Shown here one piece after another: positions 17,065-25,796 of a stretch of 33,850 nt of DNA. The notes beneath the pieces were generated by a model. The model had not been told where the DNA came from. It did not search any database and worked only from the letters and a program-made list of their open reading frames with translations. This stretch comes from an uncultured Clostridia bacterium. Its GTDB lineage: Bacteria; Bacillota; Clostridia; Lachnospirales; Bianqueaceae. The position numbers and the translations under genes were made by a program. Every line of letters begins with the position of its first letter. The stretch's first letter is position 1. The stretch is from positions 1-33,850 of the forward strand of contig CALWBZ010000118.1 in assembly GCA_944376225.1 (NCBI GenBank), written 5' to 3'.

Positions 17065-18041
17065 GAATCGTATTTATGGGGACGCCCGAGTACGCGGAGG
17101 TCTGTTTGCGGGGCGTCCGAGAAGCCGGGTATGAGGTGGCGGCGGTCTATACGCAGCCGGACAGGCCGAAGGGGCGCAAGGGTGAACTGAGCGCGCCGCC
17201 GGTAAAAGAATACGCCCTGTCCCAGGGGATCCCGGTCTTTCAGCCGGAGCGGATTCGGCGCAAGGCGGAGGTGGAGCGTCTTAGGCAGTTAAAACCGGAT
17301 CTGATTCTGGTGGCGGCCTACGGACAGATTTTGTCAAAGGCGATTCTTAGCATAGCCCCCTGCATCAACGCCCACGCTTCCCTGCTGCCCCGTTACCGGG
17401 GCTGTTCGCCCATCCAGCGGGCCATCGCCGCGGGCGAGTCCGTGACCGGCGTGACCGTGATGCGCATGGATGAAGGCGTGGATACGGGCAATATGATCCT
17501 CACCCGTGAGGTGCCGGTGACGGATCAGGACACGGGAGATTCCCTGGAGATGAAACTGGCCGAGGCCGGGGCGGAAGCCTTTCTCGCGGCCCTTTCGGCC
17601 TGGGAGGCGGGAGATGATCTCACGGGGGTTCCCCAGGACGAGAGCCTGGCCACGTATGCCCCCATGCTCAGCCGAGAGGACGGCAGGATGGACTGGTCTT
17701 TATCGGCTAAAGAGATGGAGCGAGCCGTGCGAGCCTTCACCAGTTGGCCCGCCTCTTTTACCCGGTGGAAGGGGAAGACGCTGAAAGTGCAGGAGGTTCG
17801 TGTGTTTTTAGAAAGCGGAAGGCCCGGCGGACATCCTAATGGGACGGTGTTTACGAGGGAAGAGGCGGCGGGCCTGGGAGCGAAACCCGATCGGCAGATC
17901 CTCGTGCAGACGGGGGACGGAGTCTTAGAGCTGCGCGCTCTTCAGCTCCCCGGAAAAAAGATGCTCCAGGCGGACGCGTTCCTGAGAGGATGCCCGCTTC
18001 TGGGAGAAAGGCTCGGTGAGGATGAAGAGCCCGAACTGTAA
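17061..18041 (+). CDS. fmt: Methionyl-tRNA formyltransferase
   Basis: The 326-residue enzyme formylates initiator Met-tRNA using 10-formyl-THF. The N-terminus MRIVFMGTPEYA is typical and fixes the start at 17061, inside the def stop. The catalytic triad N103, H105 and D141 lies in NAHASLLP and EGVDTGNM. The C-terminal tRNA-binding domain begins around residue 210. The 3' end overlaps rsmB by about 20 bases. Confidence 0.95.
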   Translation: MRIVFMGTPEYAEVCLRGVREAGYEVAAVYTQPDRPKGRKGELSAPPVKEYALSQGIPVFQPERIRRKAEVERLRQLKPDLILVAAYGQILSKAILSIAPCINAHASLLPRYRGCSPIQRAIAAGESVTGVTVMRMDEGVDTGNMILTREVPVTDQDTGDSLEMKLAEAGAEAFLAALSAWEAGDDLTGVPQDESLATYAPMLSREDGRMDWSLSAKEMERAVRAFTSWPASFTRWKGKTLKVQEVRVFLESGRPGGHPNGTVFTREEAAGLGAKPDRQILVQTGDGVLELRALQLPGKKMLQADAFLRGCPLLGERLGEDEEPEL

Positions 18042-19389
18042 TGAAAGAAAAGAGGCGGTGGAGATTCTCACCCGCGTCTTTTACGAGGGGGCCTATGCTT
18101 CTCCCCTCCTTCTGGCCTCCTTTCGAGCCCATCCGGAGTGGGGAGAGCGGGAGAGGGCGCTGATCACCAACCTGGTCTATACGGTGCTGACCCATTACCT
18201 GCGTCTGGAAGCGCTGATCAACCGATACGCCAAGATCCCCTTAAGGCGGATGAAGCCTCGGGTGGCCATGGTGCTGATGGTGAGCGGCGCCCAGCTTTTG
18301 TGGATGGACCGGATTCCGCCCCACGCGGTGGTGGACGAGGCGGTGAAGCTCGTTTTGGCTTCGCCCCAAAAGCACTTATCCGGATTCGTGAACGGGGTGC
18401 TGAGATCCATGCTGCGAGAAAACCTGCGGGAATCCTGGCCGGAGGCGGATGAGGATCTCCTGGCCCACCTGTCGGTGCGCTACAGCCTCCCCAGATGGAT
18501 CCTGGAGATGTGGAAAGAAGCCTACGGGATGCAGATGACGAAAAGGCTGGCGCGGAACCTGACCCTGCCCCGGGATCTGTCTTTGCGGTGCAACACGCTG
18601 CGCGTAGATCCTCAGACCTTGTATGAAGAGCTGACAGGATCCCTGGGAGAAGAACGGATAGGCCGGGGTCATGTATGCGAAGAAGCGCTCACCTGTAAGG
18701 GAAGCGGGGATATCAGCGGATGGGAAGCTTTCCGAAAGGGGCTCGTCACGGTGCAGGACGAGAGCTCCATGCTCGCTTCTTACGCCCTGGACCCCCAGCC
18801 GGGAGAACGGGTGCTGGAGCTGTGCGCGGCGCCGGGAGGAAAGTCCACCCATATGGTACAGCGCATGAAGAATCAGGGCCTTGTAGAAAGCCGGGACCTG
18901 TACGATCATAAACTGGAACAGATCCGGCAGAACGGAGAAAGGCTCGGCTGCTCGATTCTGAGGGTACAAAAGGGCGACGCGGCGGAGGAGAATCCGAATG
19001 ACCGGGAGGCCTGGGACAGAGTGCTTCTGGACGCCCCCTGTTCCGGATTCGGGATCCTGCGGAACAAGCCGGATCTGAAACTGCACAGAAAGCCGGAGGA
19101 TATAGGGGAACTCGCCGCCCTGCAAAAGAAGATGCTGCACGCGGCGTCTCTTTGCGTAAGGCCCGGAGGCGTGCTGGTCTACAGCACCTGCACCCTGAGT
19201 CCTGAGGAGAACGAGAAAAACGTAGAGTGGTTCTTAAAGACTCATCCGGAGTATGGGGCAAAGTCTTTGGAGGGAATCTTGCCCGCCGGTTTCCCGGCCT
19301 CGCAGATTCATCCGACATATACCTATATTCTACCGGAAAAGGATTATTTTGACGGATTTTTTCTTGCAAGATTCTATAAAAAGAGGTAA
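18022..19389 (+). CDS. rsmB: 16S rRNA m5C967 methyltransferase RsmB
   Basis: The product has 455 residues. The N-terminal NusB-like RNA-binding domain spans about 1-140. The SAM-dependent methyltransferase follows with motif I CAAPGGKS (268-275), DAPCSGFG (337-344, C340) and STCTLSPEEN with the nucleophile C390. The two cysteines fit RNA m5C chemistry. ATG at 18022 is preferred; an in-frame GTG at 18016 is also possible. Both overlap the end of fmt. It stands in the usual fmt-rsmB-rlmN order. Confidence 0.92.
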   Translation: MKSPNCNERKEAVEILTRVFYEGAYASPLLLASFRAHPEWGERERALITNLVYTVLTHYLRLEALINRYAKIPLRRMKPRVAMVLMVSGAQLLWMDRIPPHAVVDEAVKLVLASPQKHLSGFVNGVLRSMLRENLRESWPEADEDLLAHLSVRYSLPRWILEMWKEAYGMQMTKRLARNLTLPRDLSLRCNTLRVDPQTLYEELTGSLGEERIGRGHVCEEALTCKGSGDISGWEAFRKGLVTVQDESSMLASYALDPQPGERVLELCAAPGGKSTHMVQRMKNQGLVESRDLYDHKLEQIRQNGERLGCSILRVQKGDAAEENPNDREAWDRVLLDAPCSGFGILRNKPDLKLHRKPEDIGELAALQKKMLHAASLCVRPGGVLVYSTCTLSPEENEKNVEWFLKTHPEYGAKSLEGILPAGFPASQIHPTYTYILPEKDYFDGFFLARFYKKR

Positions 19390-19395
19390 AGTATA

Positions 19396-20460
19396 ATGGA
19401 GGGATGGGATGGATTCTCGCTGACCTGCCGGCAGTGGCAGGAGCGGATGAAGGAGACGGGACAGCCCGCCTTTCGGGGCCGCCAGATCTTCGGCTGGCTC
19501 CATGGCGGAAAGGTCTCTTCTTATCAGCAGATGTCCAATCTGCCCAAGGATCTGAGGGAGCGTCTGGAGGAAGAGATCCCTCTGCATCCCATGGAAGTGA
19601 GTCTCGTACAGTCCTCCGCCAAAGACGGCACGAGGAAGTATCTGATGCGTCTTTGGGACGGGGAGCATATCGAGACGGTTTTCATGCGCTATCATTACGG
19701 CGCGTCTTTGTGCATATCTTCTCAGGTAGGGTGCAGGATGGGATGCCGGTTTTGCGCTTCCACCCTCTCCGGCAGGATCAGGGATCTTACGCCGGGGGAG
19801 ATGGCGCAGCAAATCTACTTGGCGGAGCGGGATACGGGAGAGACGATCAGCCATGTGGTGGTGATGGGCTGCGGAGAACCCTTCGATAATTACGAGGCGC
19901 TGTGCGCTTTCTTGGAGCTGATCCATGATCCCGCGGGACATCATATGAGCCTTCGCAACATTACCGTATCCACCTGTGGATTGACGGAGCGGATACAGGA
20001 TTTCGCGAAGCTCGATCTGGGGGTTACCCTCGCGGTCTCTCTCCATGCCCCCAACGATGAAATTCGGAAGGAATTGATGCCGATCGCGCGCAAGGTCCCC
20101 ATGGACCGGCTGCTGCAGGCCTGCAGGGAATACACAGAGATAACCCGGCGGCGGATCACTTTCGAATATGCCCTGGCCCAGGGCGTCAACGACAGTCCCG
20201 ACCACGCCAGAGAATTGGCGGGGCGGCTGCGAGGCATGCTGTGCCATGTGAATCTGATTCCGGTAAACCCGGTGACGGAACGGGACCTTTCTCCCTCCAA
20301 GGACGGAAGGGTACAGGCGTTCCTGCGGATTCTTGAGGCCCATCATATCCCCGTTACCCTGCGAAGGGAGTTGGGACGGGATATCGACGCGGCCTGCGGA
20401 CAGCTGAGAAGAAGGGCGAAAGAACAGGAGGAGAAAGATGGAAGCGGCAGCGAGATGTAA
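19396..20460 (+). CDS. rlmN: Dual-specificity RNA methyltransferase RlmN
   Basis: The 354-residue radical SAM enzyme methylates C2 of A2503 in 23S rRNA and of A37 in some tRNAs. The iron-sulfur motif is CRMGCRFC (C113, C117, C120). The C-terminal DIDAACGQL supplies the methyl-relay cysteine C334. The GEP motif is GCGEPFDN. A2503 sits in the peptide exit tunnel near the site where ABC-F-relevant drugs bind, so this gene bears on the same drugs as the upstream ABC-F. The last 23 bases overlap the phosphatase gene. Confidence 0.94.
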   Translation: MEGWDGFSLTCRQWQERMKETGQPAFRGRQIFGWLHGGKVSSYQQMSNLPKDLRERLEEEIPLHPMEVSLVQSSAKDGTRKYLMRLWDGEHIETVFMRYHYGASLCISSQVGCRMGCRFCASTLSGRIRDLTPGEMAQQIYLAERDTGETISHVVVMGCGEPFDNYEALCAFLELIHDPAGHHMSLRNITVSTCGLTERIQDFAKLDLGVTLAVSLHAPNDEIRKELMPIARKVPMDRLLQACREYTEITRRRITFEYALAQGVNDSPDHARELAGRLRGMLCHVNLIPVNPVTERDLSPSKDGRVQAFLRILEAHHIPVTLRRELGRDIDAACGQLRRRAKEQEEKDGSGSEM

Positions 20461-21181
20461 TATAGGGGCCTGCCGGATGGTAAACCAGGACCGGGTGTTT
20501 TCCTCGCAAGAGGCGGTAGGGTCGTTGCCCAACCTATATATCGTCGCCGACGGTATGGGCGGGCACGCGGCGGGAGAACGAGCCTCTACGGAAACCGTGG
20601 ATTTCTGTGTACAGTTCATAAAGGATGCCTGGCCCGGGGATACCGGGGAAATCTTCTGCGAGATGGCGGAAGCCGTAAACCGGCACGTGTACAGCCTCGC
20701 GTCGTCAAACGCGGAACTGAGCGGCATGGGCACCACCCTGGTGGCGGCCTCGGTTTGCGAGGACGGGATCTACTGTATTAACGTGGGGGACAGCCGGATG
20801 TATGTGATTACCCAGGACGACCGGCTGGAGCGGGTGACGATGGATCATTCGATCGTAGAGATGATGATGCGCAGAGGCGAATTGACGGAAGAAGAGGCGC
20901 GGGTTCACCCCAACAGAAATTATATTACGAGGGCCATCGGCACGGAAGCGACCGTGCGGGCGGACCTGTATAAAGTACCGGCGGGATATGCCCGCATGAT
21001 GATGCTGTGTTCGGACGGACTCAGCGGACAGGTGGAGACGGAGAGGATCAGCGAGATCTGTAAAATGCGCAGCCTGACGCTGTCCGACCGTGTGGATATG
21101 CTGGTTGGCGAAGCCAATCGAAACGGGGGAACCGATAATATATCGGTCATTTTGGTGGATTTGGAAAGGATGGAAGCGTAA
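20438..21181 (+). CDS. stp: PP2C-type Ser/Thr protein phosphatase
   Basis: The 247-residue phosphatase has the PP2C metal motifs NQDR (D18), DGMGGH (D38), GDSR, LCSDGL and GGTDNIS. It is the partner of the PASTA kinase encoded directly downstream and reverses its phosphorylations, called PrpC or Stp in other Firmicutes. CAGGAGG precedes the ATG, which lies inside the end of rlmN. The stop codon abuts the kinase start codon with no gap. Confidence 0.95.
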   Translation: MEAAARCNIGACRMVNQDRVFSSQEAVGSLPNLYIVADGMGGHAAGERASTETVDFCVQFIKDAWPGDTGEIFCEMAEAVNRHVYSLASSNAELSGMGTTLVAASVCEDGIYCINVGDSRMYVITQDDRLERVTMDHSIVEMMMRRGELTEEEARVHPNRNYITRAIGTEATVRADLYKVPAGYARMMMLCSDGLSGQVETERISEICKMRSLTLSDRVDMLVGEANRNGGTDNISVILVDLERMEA

Positions 21182-23128
21182 ATGTTAGAAGTCGGGACGA
21201 TGCTGGCGGGCCGATATGAGTTATTGGAGCAGATCGGGTCCGGGGGCATGGCGGTCGTTTTTCGGGGGATGGACCTGAAGCTGCATCGCGAGGTGGCGGT
21301 GAAGGTCATGCGGGAGGATTTCATCAACGACCCTGTGCAGGTGGAGAAATTCCGCAAGGAAGCGCACGCGATCGCGATGCTGACGCATCCCAACATCGTA
21401 GGAGTCTACGACATCGGTACGGAGCAGGGACTGGAGTATATGGTAAAGGAATATGTGGACGGACTCACGCTGAAGGAATATATTCAGCGCCGTCATCACA
21501 TGAATTCCGACGAGATCGTAAAGGTTTCGCTGAAGATCGCGGAGGCCCTGAAGGCCGCCCACGAAAGCAATATCATACATAGGGATATTAAGCCGCAGAA
21601 TGTCTTGGTGACGCCTAAAGGAGAAGTAAAGGTGACGGATTTCGGGATCGCCAAGTTCACCAATTCCGGCACGATCACCGATCATAAGGAAACCATGGGA
21701 TCCGTGCATTATCTTTCTCCGGAACAGGCCAGGGGCCTGCCGGTGGATGAGCGCAGCGACTTGTACTCCCTGGGAATCACCATGTACGAGATGGCCGTGG
21801 GACGGCCGCCTTTCGACGGAGACACGCCGGTAGCGGTGGCCATGCAGCAGCTTAATACGCCCACGCCCCCGCCGAGGGAGGCTGTGCCGGGTCTTTGGCC
21901 GGGCCTGGAGACGATCATCTTCGGGTTGACCAGGAAGAATCCGGTGGACCGGTATCAAAGCGCGGCGGAGCTCATCGCGGATCTGAAGAAGGTCTATAAA
22001 GATCCCAGCCACGGAGGCATCCGGGAACGGCAGACGACGCCCATCGCCCCGTCGGAGCTGAAGCTGAAGCGGCACGAGGAGCCGAAAGGCGGCAGACCCG
22101 TGCAGAAGACGCCCGCGCCGGTTAAGAAATCCTTCTGGGAAAAATACAGCATTCCGATCCTGGGATCAGTGCTTGGACTTCTGGTGATTGTGTTGGCGGC
22201 TGTCGTGGTGACGGGTATTATGTCCTCTACCCAGGTGCAGTCGGGAGCGGGATATTTGCCCAACTTCGTGGGTAAGAGCGTCGAGGCGGCACAGCAGGAA
22301 GTGGAAAGCGGAAATCTTAACGTGCGTTTTGCCGAGGAACAGACGGAAATTTTCAGCGACGCCTATGAGGCGGGAATCATCGCGGGACAGACACCCGACG
22401 CGGGTACGCAGATTCCGGAAGGGGAAGTCCTGACGGTGACGCTCACCGTGAGTAAAGGAGCCAGAGAGGTTTCCAAGGTGCCGGATTACCTGGATAACCG
22501 TTATGAGGACGCGATTCGAGATTTGGCCGCTCGGGGCATTCGCTACCGTGTGGAAGTCGCCGAGGACGCGGGGAATCAGAACGGCCTGATCGTAGATCAG
22601 TCCCCCAGGCCCGGAGAAGAGCTTGCCGAAGACACGGTGGTGGTGCTTTATGTGGCCGTGGCTCAGGAGGAGCTGACGGAGGTGCCGGATCTATACAATA
22701 AGACCGAAGAAGAAGCGAAGGCACTGTTGGAGGAGGCCGGACTCAGTGTGGGAACGGTGACTCGCTCGACCAGTTTTGAGGTAGCGGAAGGAAGGATTAT
22801 CGCCCAAGGGATCGCCAGCGGCAGGCAGGTCAGCCGGGGAAGCGCCATCGCGATCACGATCAGCATGGGCGCCTATGAAGGGGCGTCTTCGGAGGACGCG
22901 GGAGCATTCCTCTTGAATGAGGAGCTGTTCGGCGGGACTTCTCTGGAGGAAGCCCAGGTAAAGGTCATTGCCAGGGTGAACGGGGAGAACGAGACTCTTT
23001 TAGATCAGAGGCTGAGCCGAGAGCAATTGGCCGAGAAAGAGATTTGGGTCAACTACCCCGTGGGAACCCGCGCGATTCAGGTACTTCTCGACGATACGGA
23101 GATCCTGAATATCAGTGTGGGAAATTAA
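21182..23128 (+). CDS. prkC: PASTA-domain Ser/Thr protein kinase
   Basis: The 648-residue kinase has GSGGMA, K41 in AVKVM, HRDIKPQN (H133, D135), DFG (153-155) and SPEQ in the activation segment. One membrane helix spans about 325-346. Three PASTA domains follow outside the cell, near 358-426, 430-496 and 497-565, then a further extracellular tail of about 80 residues. PASTA kinases bind muropeptides or lipid II and control cell-wall growth and spore germination. The three-repeat extracellular part is usual for Clostridia. The gene abuts both neighbours with no spacer. Confidence 0.95.
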   Translation: MLEVGTMLAGRYELLEQIGSGGMAVVFRGMDLKLHREVAVKVMREDFINDPVQVEKFRKEAHAIAMLTHPNIVGVYDIGTEQGLEYMVKEYVDGLTLKEYIQRRHHMNSDEIVKVSLKIAEALKAAHESNIIHRDIKPQNVLVTPKGEVKVTDFGIAKFTNSGTITDHKETMGSVHYLSPEQARGLPVDERSDLYSLGITMYEMAVGRPPFDGDTPVAVAMQQLNTPTPPPREAVPGLWPGLETIIFGLTRKNPVDRYQSAAELIADLKKVYKDPSHGGIRERQTTPIAPSELKLKRHEEPKGGRPVQKTPAPVKKSFWEKYSIPILGSVLGLLVIVLAAVVVTGIMSSTQVQSGAGYLPNFVGKSVEAAQQEVESGNLNVRFAEEQTEIFSDAYEAGIIAGQTPDAGTQIPEGEVLTVTLTVSKGAREVSKVPDYLDNRYEDAIRDLAARGIRYRVEVAEDAGNQNGLIVDQSPRPGEELAEDTVVVLYVAVAQEELTEVPDLYNKTEEEAKALLEEAGLSVGTVTRSTSFEVAEGRIIAQGIASGRQVSRGSAIAITISMGAYEGASSEDAGAFLLNEELFGGTSLEEAQVKVIARVNGENETLLDQRLSREQLAEKEIWVNYPVGTRAIQVLLDDTEILNISVGN

Positions 23129-24013
23129 ATGGAGCAGGGAAGGATTATAAGATCCCTGTCCGGGTTCTACGATGTGGACGACGGGCAGAAGATTGTACGC
23201 TGCCGGGCAAAAGGCAGTTTTCGACAGAAGAAGATCACTCCGCTGGTGGGGGATGAGGTGCGGTTTGTTCCCGAGGGTCGGATCGAAGAGATCCTGCCCC
23301 GGCGGAACCGCCTGACAAGACCTCCGGTGGCAAACGTGGATCAGGCGGTTCTCGTTTTCGCCGCCATATATCCCGAGCCCCATCCCATGCTTTTGGAGCG
23401 CTTTTTGGTCATGGTGCGGACACAGGGGATCAGACCGGTGATCTGCCTGAACAAGTGGGATCAGACACGGGAGACGGAGGAAACCTTGGCGACCTCCTTG
23501 GCGGAGACTTACCGGCGGGCGGGTTTTGACGTGCTGTGTACGAGCACGCGGACAGGAGAGGGAATACAGGAGCTTAAGGAGAGGCTTTCCGGCAGGGTCA
23601 GCGTACTGGCGGGACCTTCGGGAGTGGGAAAATCTTCTCTACTCAATGCCCTGATCCCCGGGGTTCGTCTGGAGACGGGGGACCTGAGCGAAAAGATACA
23701 ACGGGGGAAGAACACGACGCGCTGCGCCCAGCTTCTTCGTCTTGAGGAGGAAGAGGGATTCGTGGCGGATACCCCCGGGTTCACCTCCCTGCGTCTTGAG
23801 GACGTGACCTCCGAGACGCTTTCGGAGGCTTATCCCGAGTTTGAACCTTACAAACAGACGTGTTATTTCCCGCTTTGCAGTCATGTCAGCGAACCGGACT
23901 GCGGCGTGAGGCGCGCCGTGGAGGCCGGACAAATCGTCCGGGAACGGTATGAAGGGTACCTGGCCCTGTGGCGGGAACTGAAAGCAGAGGAACAACAGGA
24001 GACGACGAAATGA
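23129..24013 (+). CDS. rsgA: Ribosome small-subunit GTPase RsgA
   Basis: The 294-residue circularly permuted GTPase has an N-terminal OB fold, then NKWD (from N108), then the P-loop GPSGVGKS (162-169) and DTPG. The order G4-G1-G3 is the family signature. A C-terminal zinc motif contains CYFPLCSH and a later PDC. RsgA checks late assembly of the 30S subunit. Translation starts right after the kinase stop and ends in an ATGA overlap with rpe. The kinase-rsgA-rpe order matches Bacillus. Confidence 0.95.
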   Translation: MEQGRIIRSLSGFYDVDDGQKIVRCRAKGSFRQKKITPLVGDEVRFVPEGRIEEILPRRNRLTRPPVANVDQAVLVFAAIYPEPHPMLLERFLVMVRTQGIRPVICLNKWDQTRETEETLATSLAETYRRAGFDVLCTSTRTGEGIQELKERLSGRVSVLAGPSGVGKSSLLNALIPGVRLETGDLSEKIQRGKNTTRCAQLLRLEEEEGFVADTPGFTSLRLEDVTSETLSEAYPEFEPYKQTCYFPLCSHVSEPDCGVRRAVEAGQIVRERYEGYLALWRELKAEEQQETTK

Positions 24014-24657
24014 TCAAGATATCCGCGTCCCTCCTGGCGGCGGATTTCGCGCGCCTGGGGGAAGAAGTACGATTGGTGGAGAAAGCCGGATGCGACATGG
24101 TGCATATCGACGTGATGGACGGGCACTTCGTACCGAACATTACGATGGGCCCCATGATCGTGAAGGCAATCCGTCCCCACACGGGGACTTTCTTTGACGT
24201 TCATCTGATGATCAGCGAACCGGAGCGTTACGCCGGAGCCTATATCAAGGCCGGGGCGGACGGCATTACCCTGCACGCCGAGTCGTGCGGCGATCATCTG
24301 CGGGAAGTGGTGGAAGAGATCAAGGCGCAAAACGTCAGGGTGGGCTGTGCCATCAGCCCGGACACGCCCTGGACGGTATTGGATCCGGTACTGCCCCTCC
24401 TGGACATGGTGCTGGTGATGACGGTGTATCCGGGATTCGGCGGGCAGAATTTCATCGAGCCCACCCTTCAGAAGGTCTGGGCCCTCAGAAGGCTTTATCC
24501 GGAATTGGATATCCAGGTGGACGGAGGACTCAACGAGGAGACGGTGGGGGAGGCTGTCTGGGCCGGAGCCAACGTGATCGTCATGGGCACCGCCTTCTTC
24601 GGATCGAAGGACCCTCGGGAGCTGGTAAAATCGATTCGGGAGATGGAAAGACGATGA
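24010..24657 (+). CDS. rpe: Ribulose-phosphate 3-epimerase
   Basis: The 215-residue TIM-barrel enzyme interconverts ribulose-5-phosphate and xylulose-5-phosphate in the pentose phosphate pathway. Motifs are SASLLAADF, DVMDGHFVPN, HLMIS, MTVYPGFGGQ and VDGGL. ATG at 24010 is the start because it matches the family N-terminus and overlaps the rsgA stop (ATGA) with CAGGAG upstream. The longer open frame from 23968 is rejected. Confidence 0.95.
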   Translation: MIKISASLLAADFARLGEEVRLVEKAGCDMVHIDVMDGHFVPNITMGPMIVKAIRPHTGTFFDVHLMISEPERYAGAYIKAGADGITLHAESCGDHLREVVEEIKAQNVRVGCAISPDTPWTVLDPVLPLLDMVLVMTVYPGFGGQNFIEPTLQKVWALRRLYPELDIQVDGGLNEETVGEAVWAGANVIVMGTAFFGSKDPRELVKSIREMERR

Positions 24658-25316
24658 AGATACTGATCGCCACCGGCGGAAGCATGGAGTCGAATCCCTT
24701 TTTCGCGCGAGCGATTCGGGAGTGGGGGCCGGAGTGGGTCATTGCCGCGGATTCCGGGCTCAGCCATCTCAGAACCTTGGGCATCCGGCCGGATGTTCTC
24801 CTGGGAGACATGGACTCCGTGGATCCCTCCCTTCTTGAGACAGCCAAGAAAGAAGGAATAGTTCCCAAGGTCTATCCCTCCCATAAGGACGAGACGGATA
24901 CGGAACTGGCGATTAGCGTGGCGGAAGAGTACGGTGGAAAAGAAGCGGAAATCCGCCTGATTGGGGCCTCGGGCAGCAGGGTGGATCATACGCTGGCGAA
25001 TCTCCATCTACTGTGCCGCATCGCTCCCCGGGGAGAGATCTGGGATGGCCGGAGCCGCCTGTGGATGAGACGGGGCCCTTGGGAAGAAGAGGTGAAAATT
25101 CCCTCCTGGTTCGATCCGAAGAAAAAGGTCTATGTGTCCTTCCTGCCCTTTGGCGGGGAGGTGAGGGGAGTGACCCTCCGGGGATTCGAATATCCCCTCA
25201 CGGCGTATAGGATGGAGCCTCATGCCGTCATCGGAACCAGCAACGAATTGGCCGAGCCATCGGGGACCCTTTCCTTCACGGAAGGGACGCTTCTATGCAG
25301 CATGGTGCAAGAATAA
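24654..25316 (+). CDS. thiN: Thiamine diphosphokinase
   Basis: The 220-residue enzyme transfers diphosphate from ATP to thiamine. It has AADSGLSHL, LGDMDSVDP, DETDTELAI and GASGSRVDHTLANLHLL, all typical of ThiN, and VIGTSNEL near the C-terminus. The start at 24654 overlaps the rpe stop (ATGA). It is the last gene of the run and is followed by a strong hairpin. In Bacillus the next genes are spoVM and rpmB; neither is seen here. Confidence 0.93.
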   Translation: MKILIATGGSMESNPFFARAIREWGPEWVIAADSGLSHLRTLGIRPDVLLGDMDSVDPSLLETAKKEGIVPKVYPSHKDETDTELAISVAEEYGGKEAEIRLIGASGSRVDHTLANLHLLCRIAPRGEIWDGRSRLWMRRGPWEEEVKIPSWFDPKKKVYVSFLPFGGEVRGVTLRGFEYPLTAYRMEPHAVIGTSNELAEPSGTLSFTEGTLLCSMVQE

Positions 25317-25335
25317 CTGAAATATCACATAAAAG

Positions 25336-25366
25336 GGGGCGTCGCAACTTTGCGACGCCCCTTCAT
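25336..25366 (+). terminator. Terminator hairpin of the yicC-thiN run
   Basis: GGGGCGTCGCA (25336-25346) pairs perfectly with TGCGACGCCCC (25351-25361) around a four-base loop, followed by TTCATT. The stem is very stable but the U-tract is short and interrupted. Confidence 0.75.
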
Positions 25367-25393
25367 TCTATGATTCGCGTTTTCCGGGATTGT

Positions 25394-25540
25394 GTTACGC
25401 GGCTCCCTCTTTCAGCACATTTTTGGATTTTTATGTTAACTTAACAGGATTTCGAGGAAATGTGCTGTTACGCGGAGCTCTCTTTCAGCACATTTTCGGA
25501 TTTTTATGTTAACTTAACAGGATTTCGAGGAAATGTGCTG
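25394..25540. repeat. Two tandem 73-bp palindromic repeats
   Basis: Units start at 25394 and 25467 with the shared GTTACGCGG. Each holds CAGCACATTT (25413-25422 and 25486-25495) paired with AAATGTGCTG (25458-25467 and 25531-25540). Inside each is a second palindrome, TGTTAA-C-TTAACA (25434-25446 in unit 1). The two units are almost identical; the differences lie in the short linker and one loop base. They are AT-rich compared with the flanking genes. They resemble dispersed palindromic intergenic repeats, but only a genome search can show that. Confidence 0.8.
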
Positions 25541-25576
25541 ACGAGTATTTGGCTAGCCTTTTGGTTCAATGTATAA

Positions 25577-25602
25577 GGCGGCTGTCCTAGCAGACAGCCA
25601 CC
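25577..25602 (-). terminator. Hairpin at the end of the small membrane-protein gene
   Basis: On the minus strand GGTGGCTGTC and GACAGCCGCC pair over ten bases with one G-U and a six-base loop that contains the stop codon of the small gene. The sequence beyond is TTATAC, so the U-tract is poor. It may be a terminator or an mRNA-stabilising end. Confidence 0.4.
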
Positions 25603-25745
25603 AGATAGATACCCGCCACGGCGATGAGGATTCCTAGGATACAGTTGATCCATAGGATATCGATGAGTACGGCCAGTAAGATCCCGCAGCCAAAACAGGC
25701 GGCCATACAGCCCACGGGTCTCGTGGGAAAACAACCTTTGCGCAA
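25587..25745 (-). CDS. Small cysteine-rich membrane protein, 52 residues
   Basis: A minus-strand frame starts with TTG at 25745 behind GGGAGGGGG (eight-base gap) and encodes 52 residues. The first third has three Cys (KGCFPTRPVGC, then AACFGC adds two). The rest is one long hydrophobic stretch (ILLAVLIDILWINC, then ILGILIAVAGIYLVAVC). It is probably a single- or double-pass membrane peptide. I do not recognise a family. A longer overlapping frame (25504-25734) lacks such character. It lies 51 bases downstream of another minus-strand membrane protein gene and could share its transcript. Confidence 0.5.
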   Translation of the reverse strand: MRKGCFPTRPVGCMAACFGCGILLAVLIDILWINCILGILIAVAGIYLVAVC

Positions 25746-25796
25746 TGGATTCGCCCCCTCCCGTCTATTGTATGCGAGGAGATCCCTTCGGGGTGT

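Noticed and set aside
19330..20736. Long minus-strand frame of 468 codons opposite rlmN and stp
   Set aside because: It lies antisense to two clearly homologous genes, has no recognisable domain and reflects the high-GC codon bias of the plus strand.
24285..24653. N-terminal extension of thiN
   Set aside because: It lies wholly within rpe in another frame; the ATGA overlap at 24654 gives the expected ThiN start.
25394..25540. Palindromic repeats as extra terminators for thiN
   Set aside because: No U-run follows the outer stems, and a strong hairpin already lies at 25336-25361.
25504..25734. Minus-strand frame of 76 codons over the palindromic repeats
   Set aside because: It runs through the repeats and lacks a good ribosome-binding site; the 52-codon hydrophobic frame in another phase has one.
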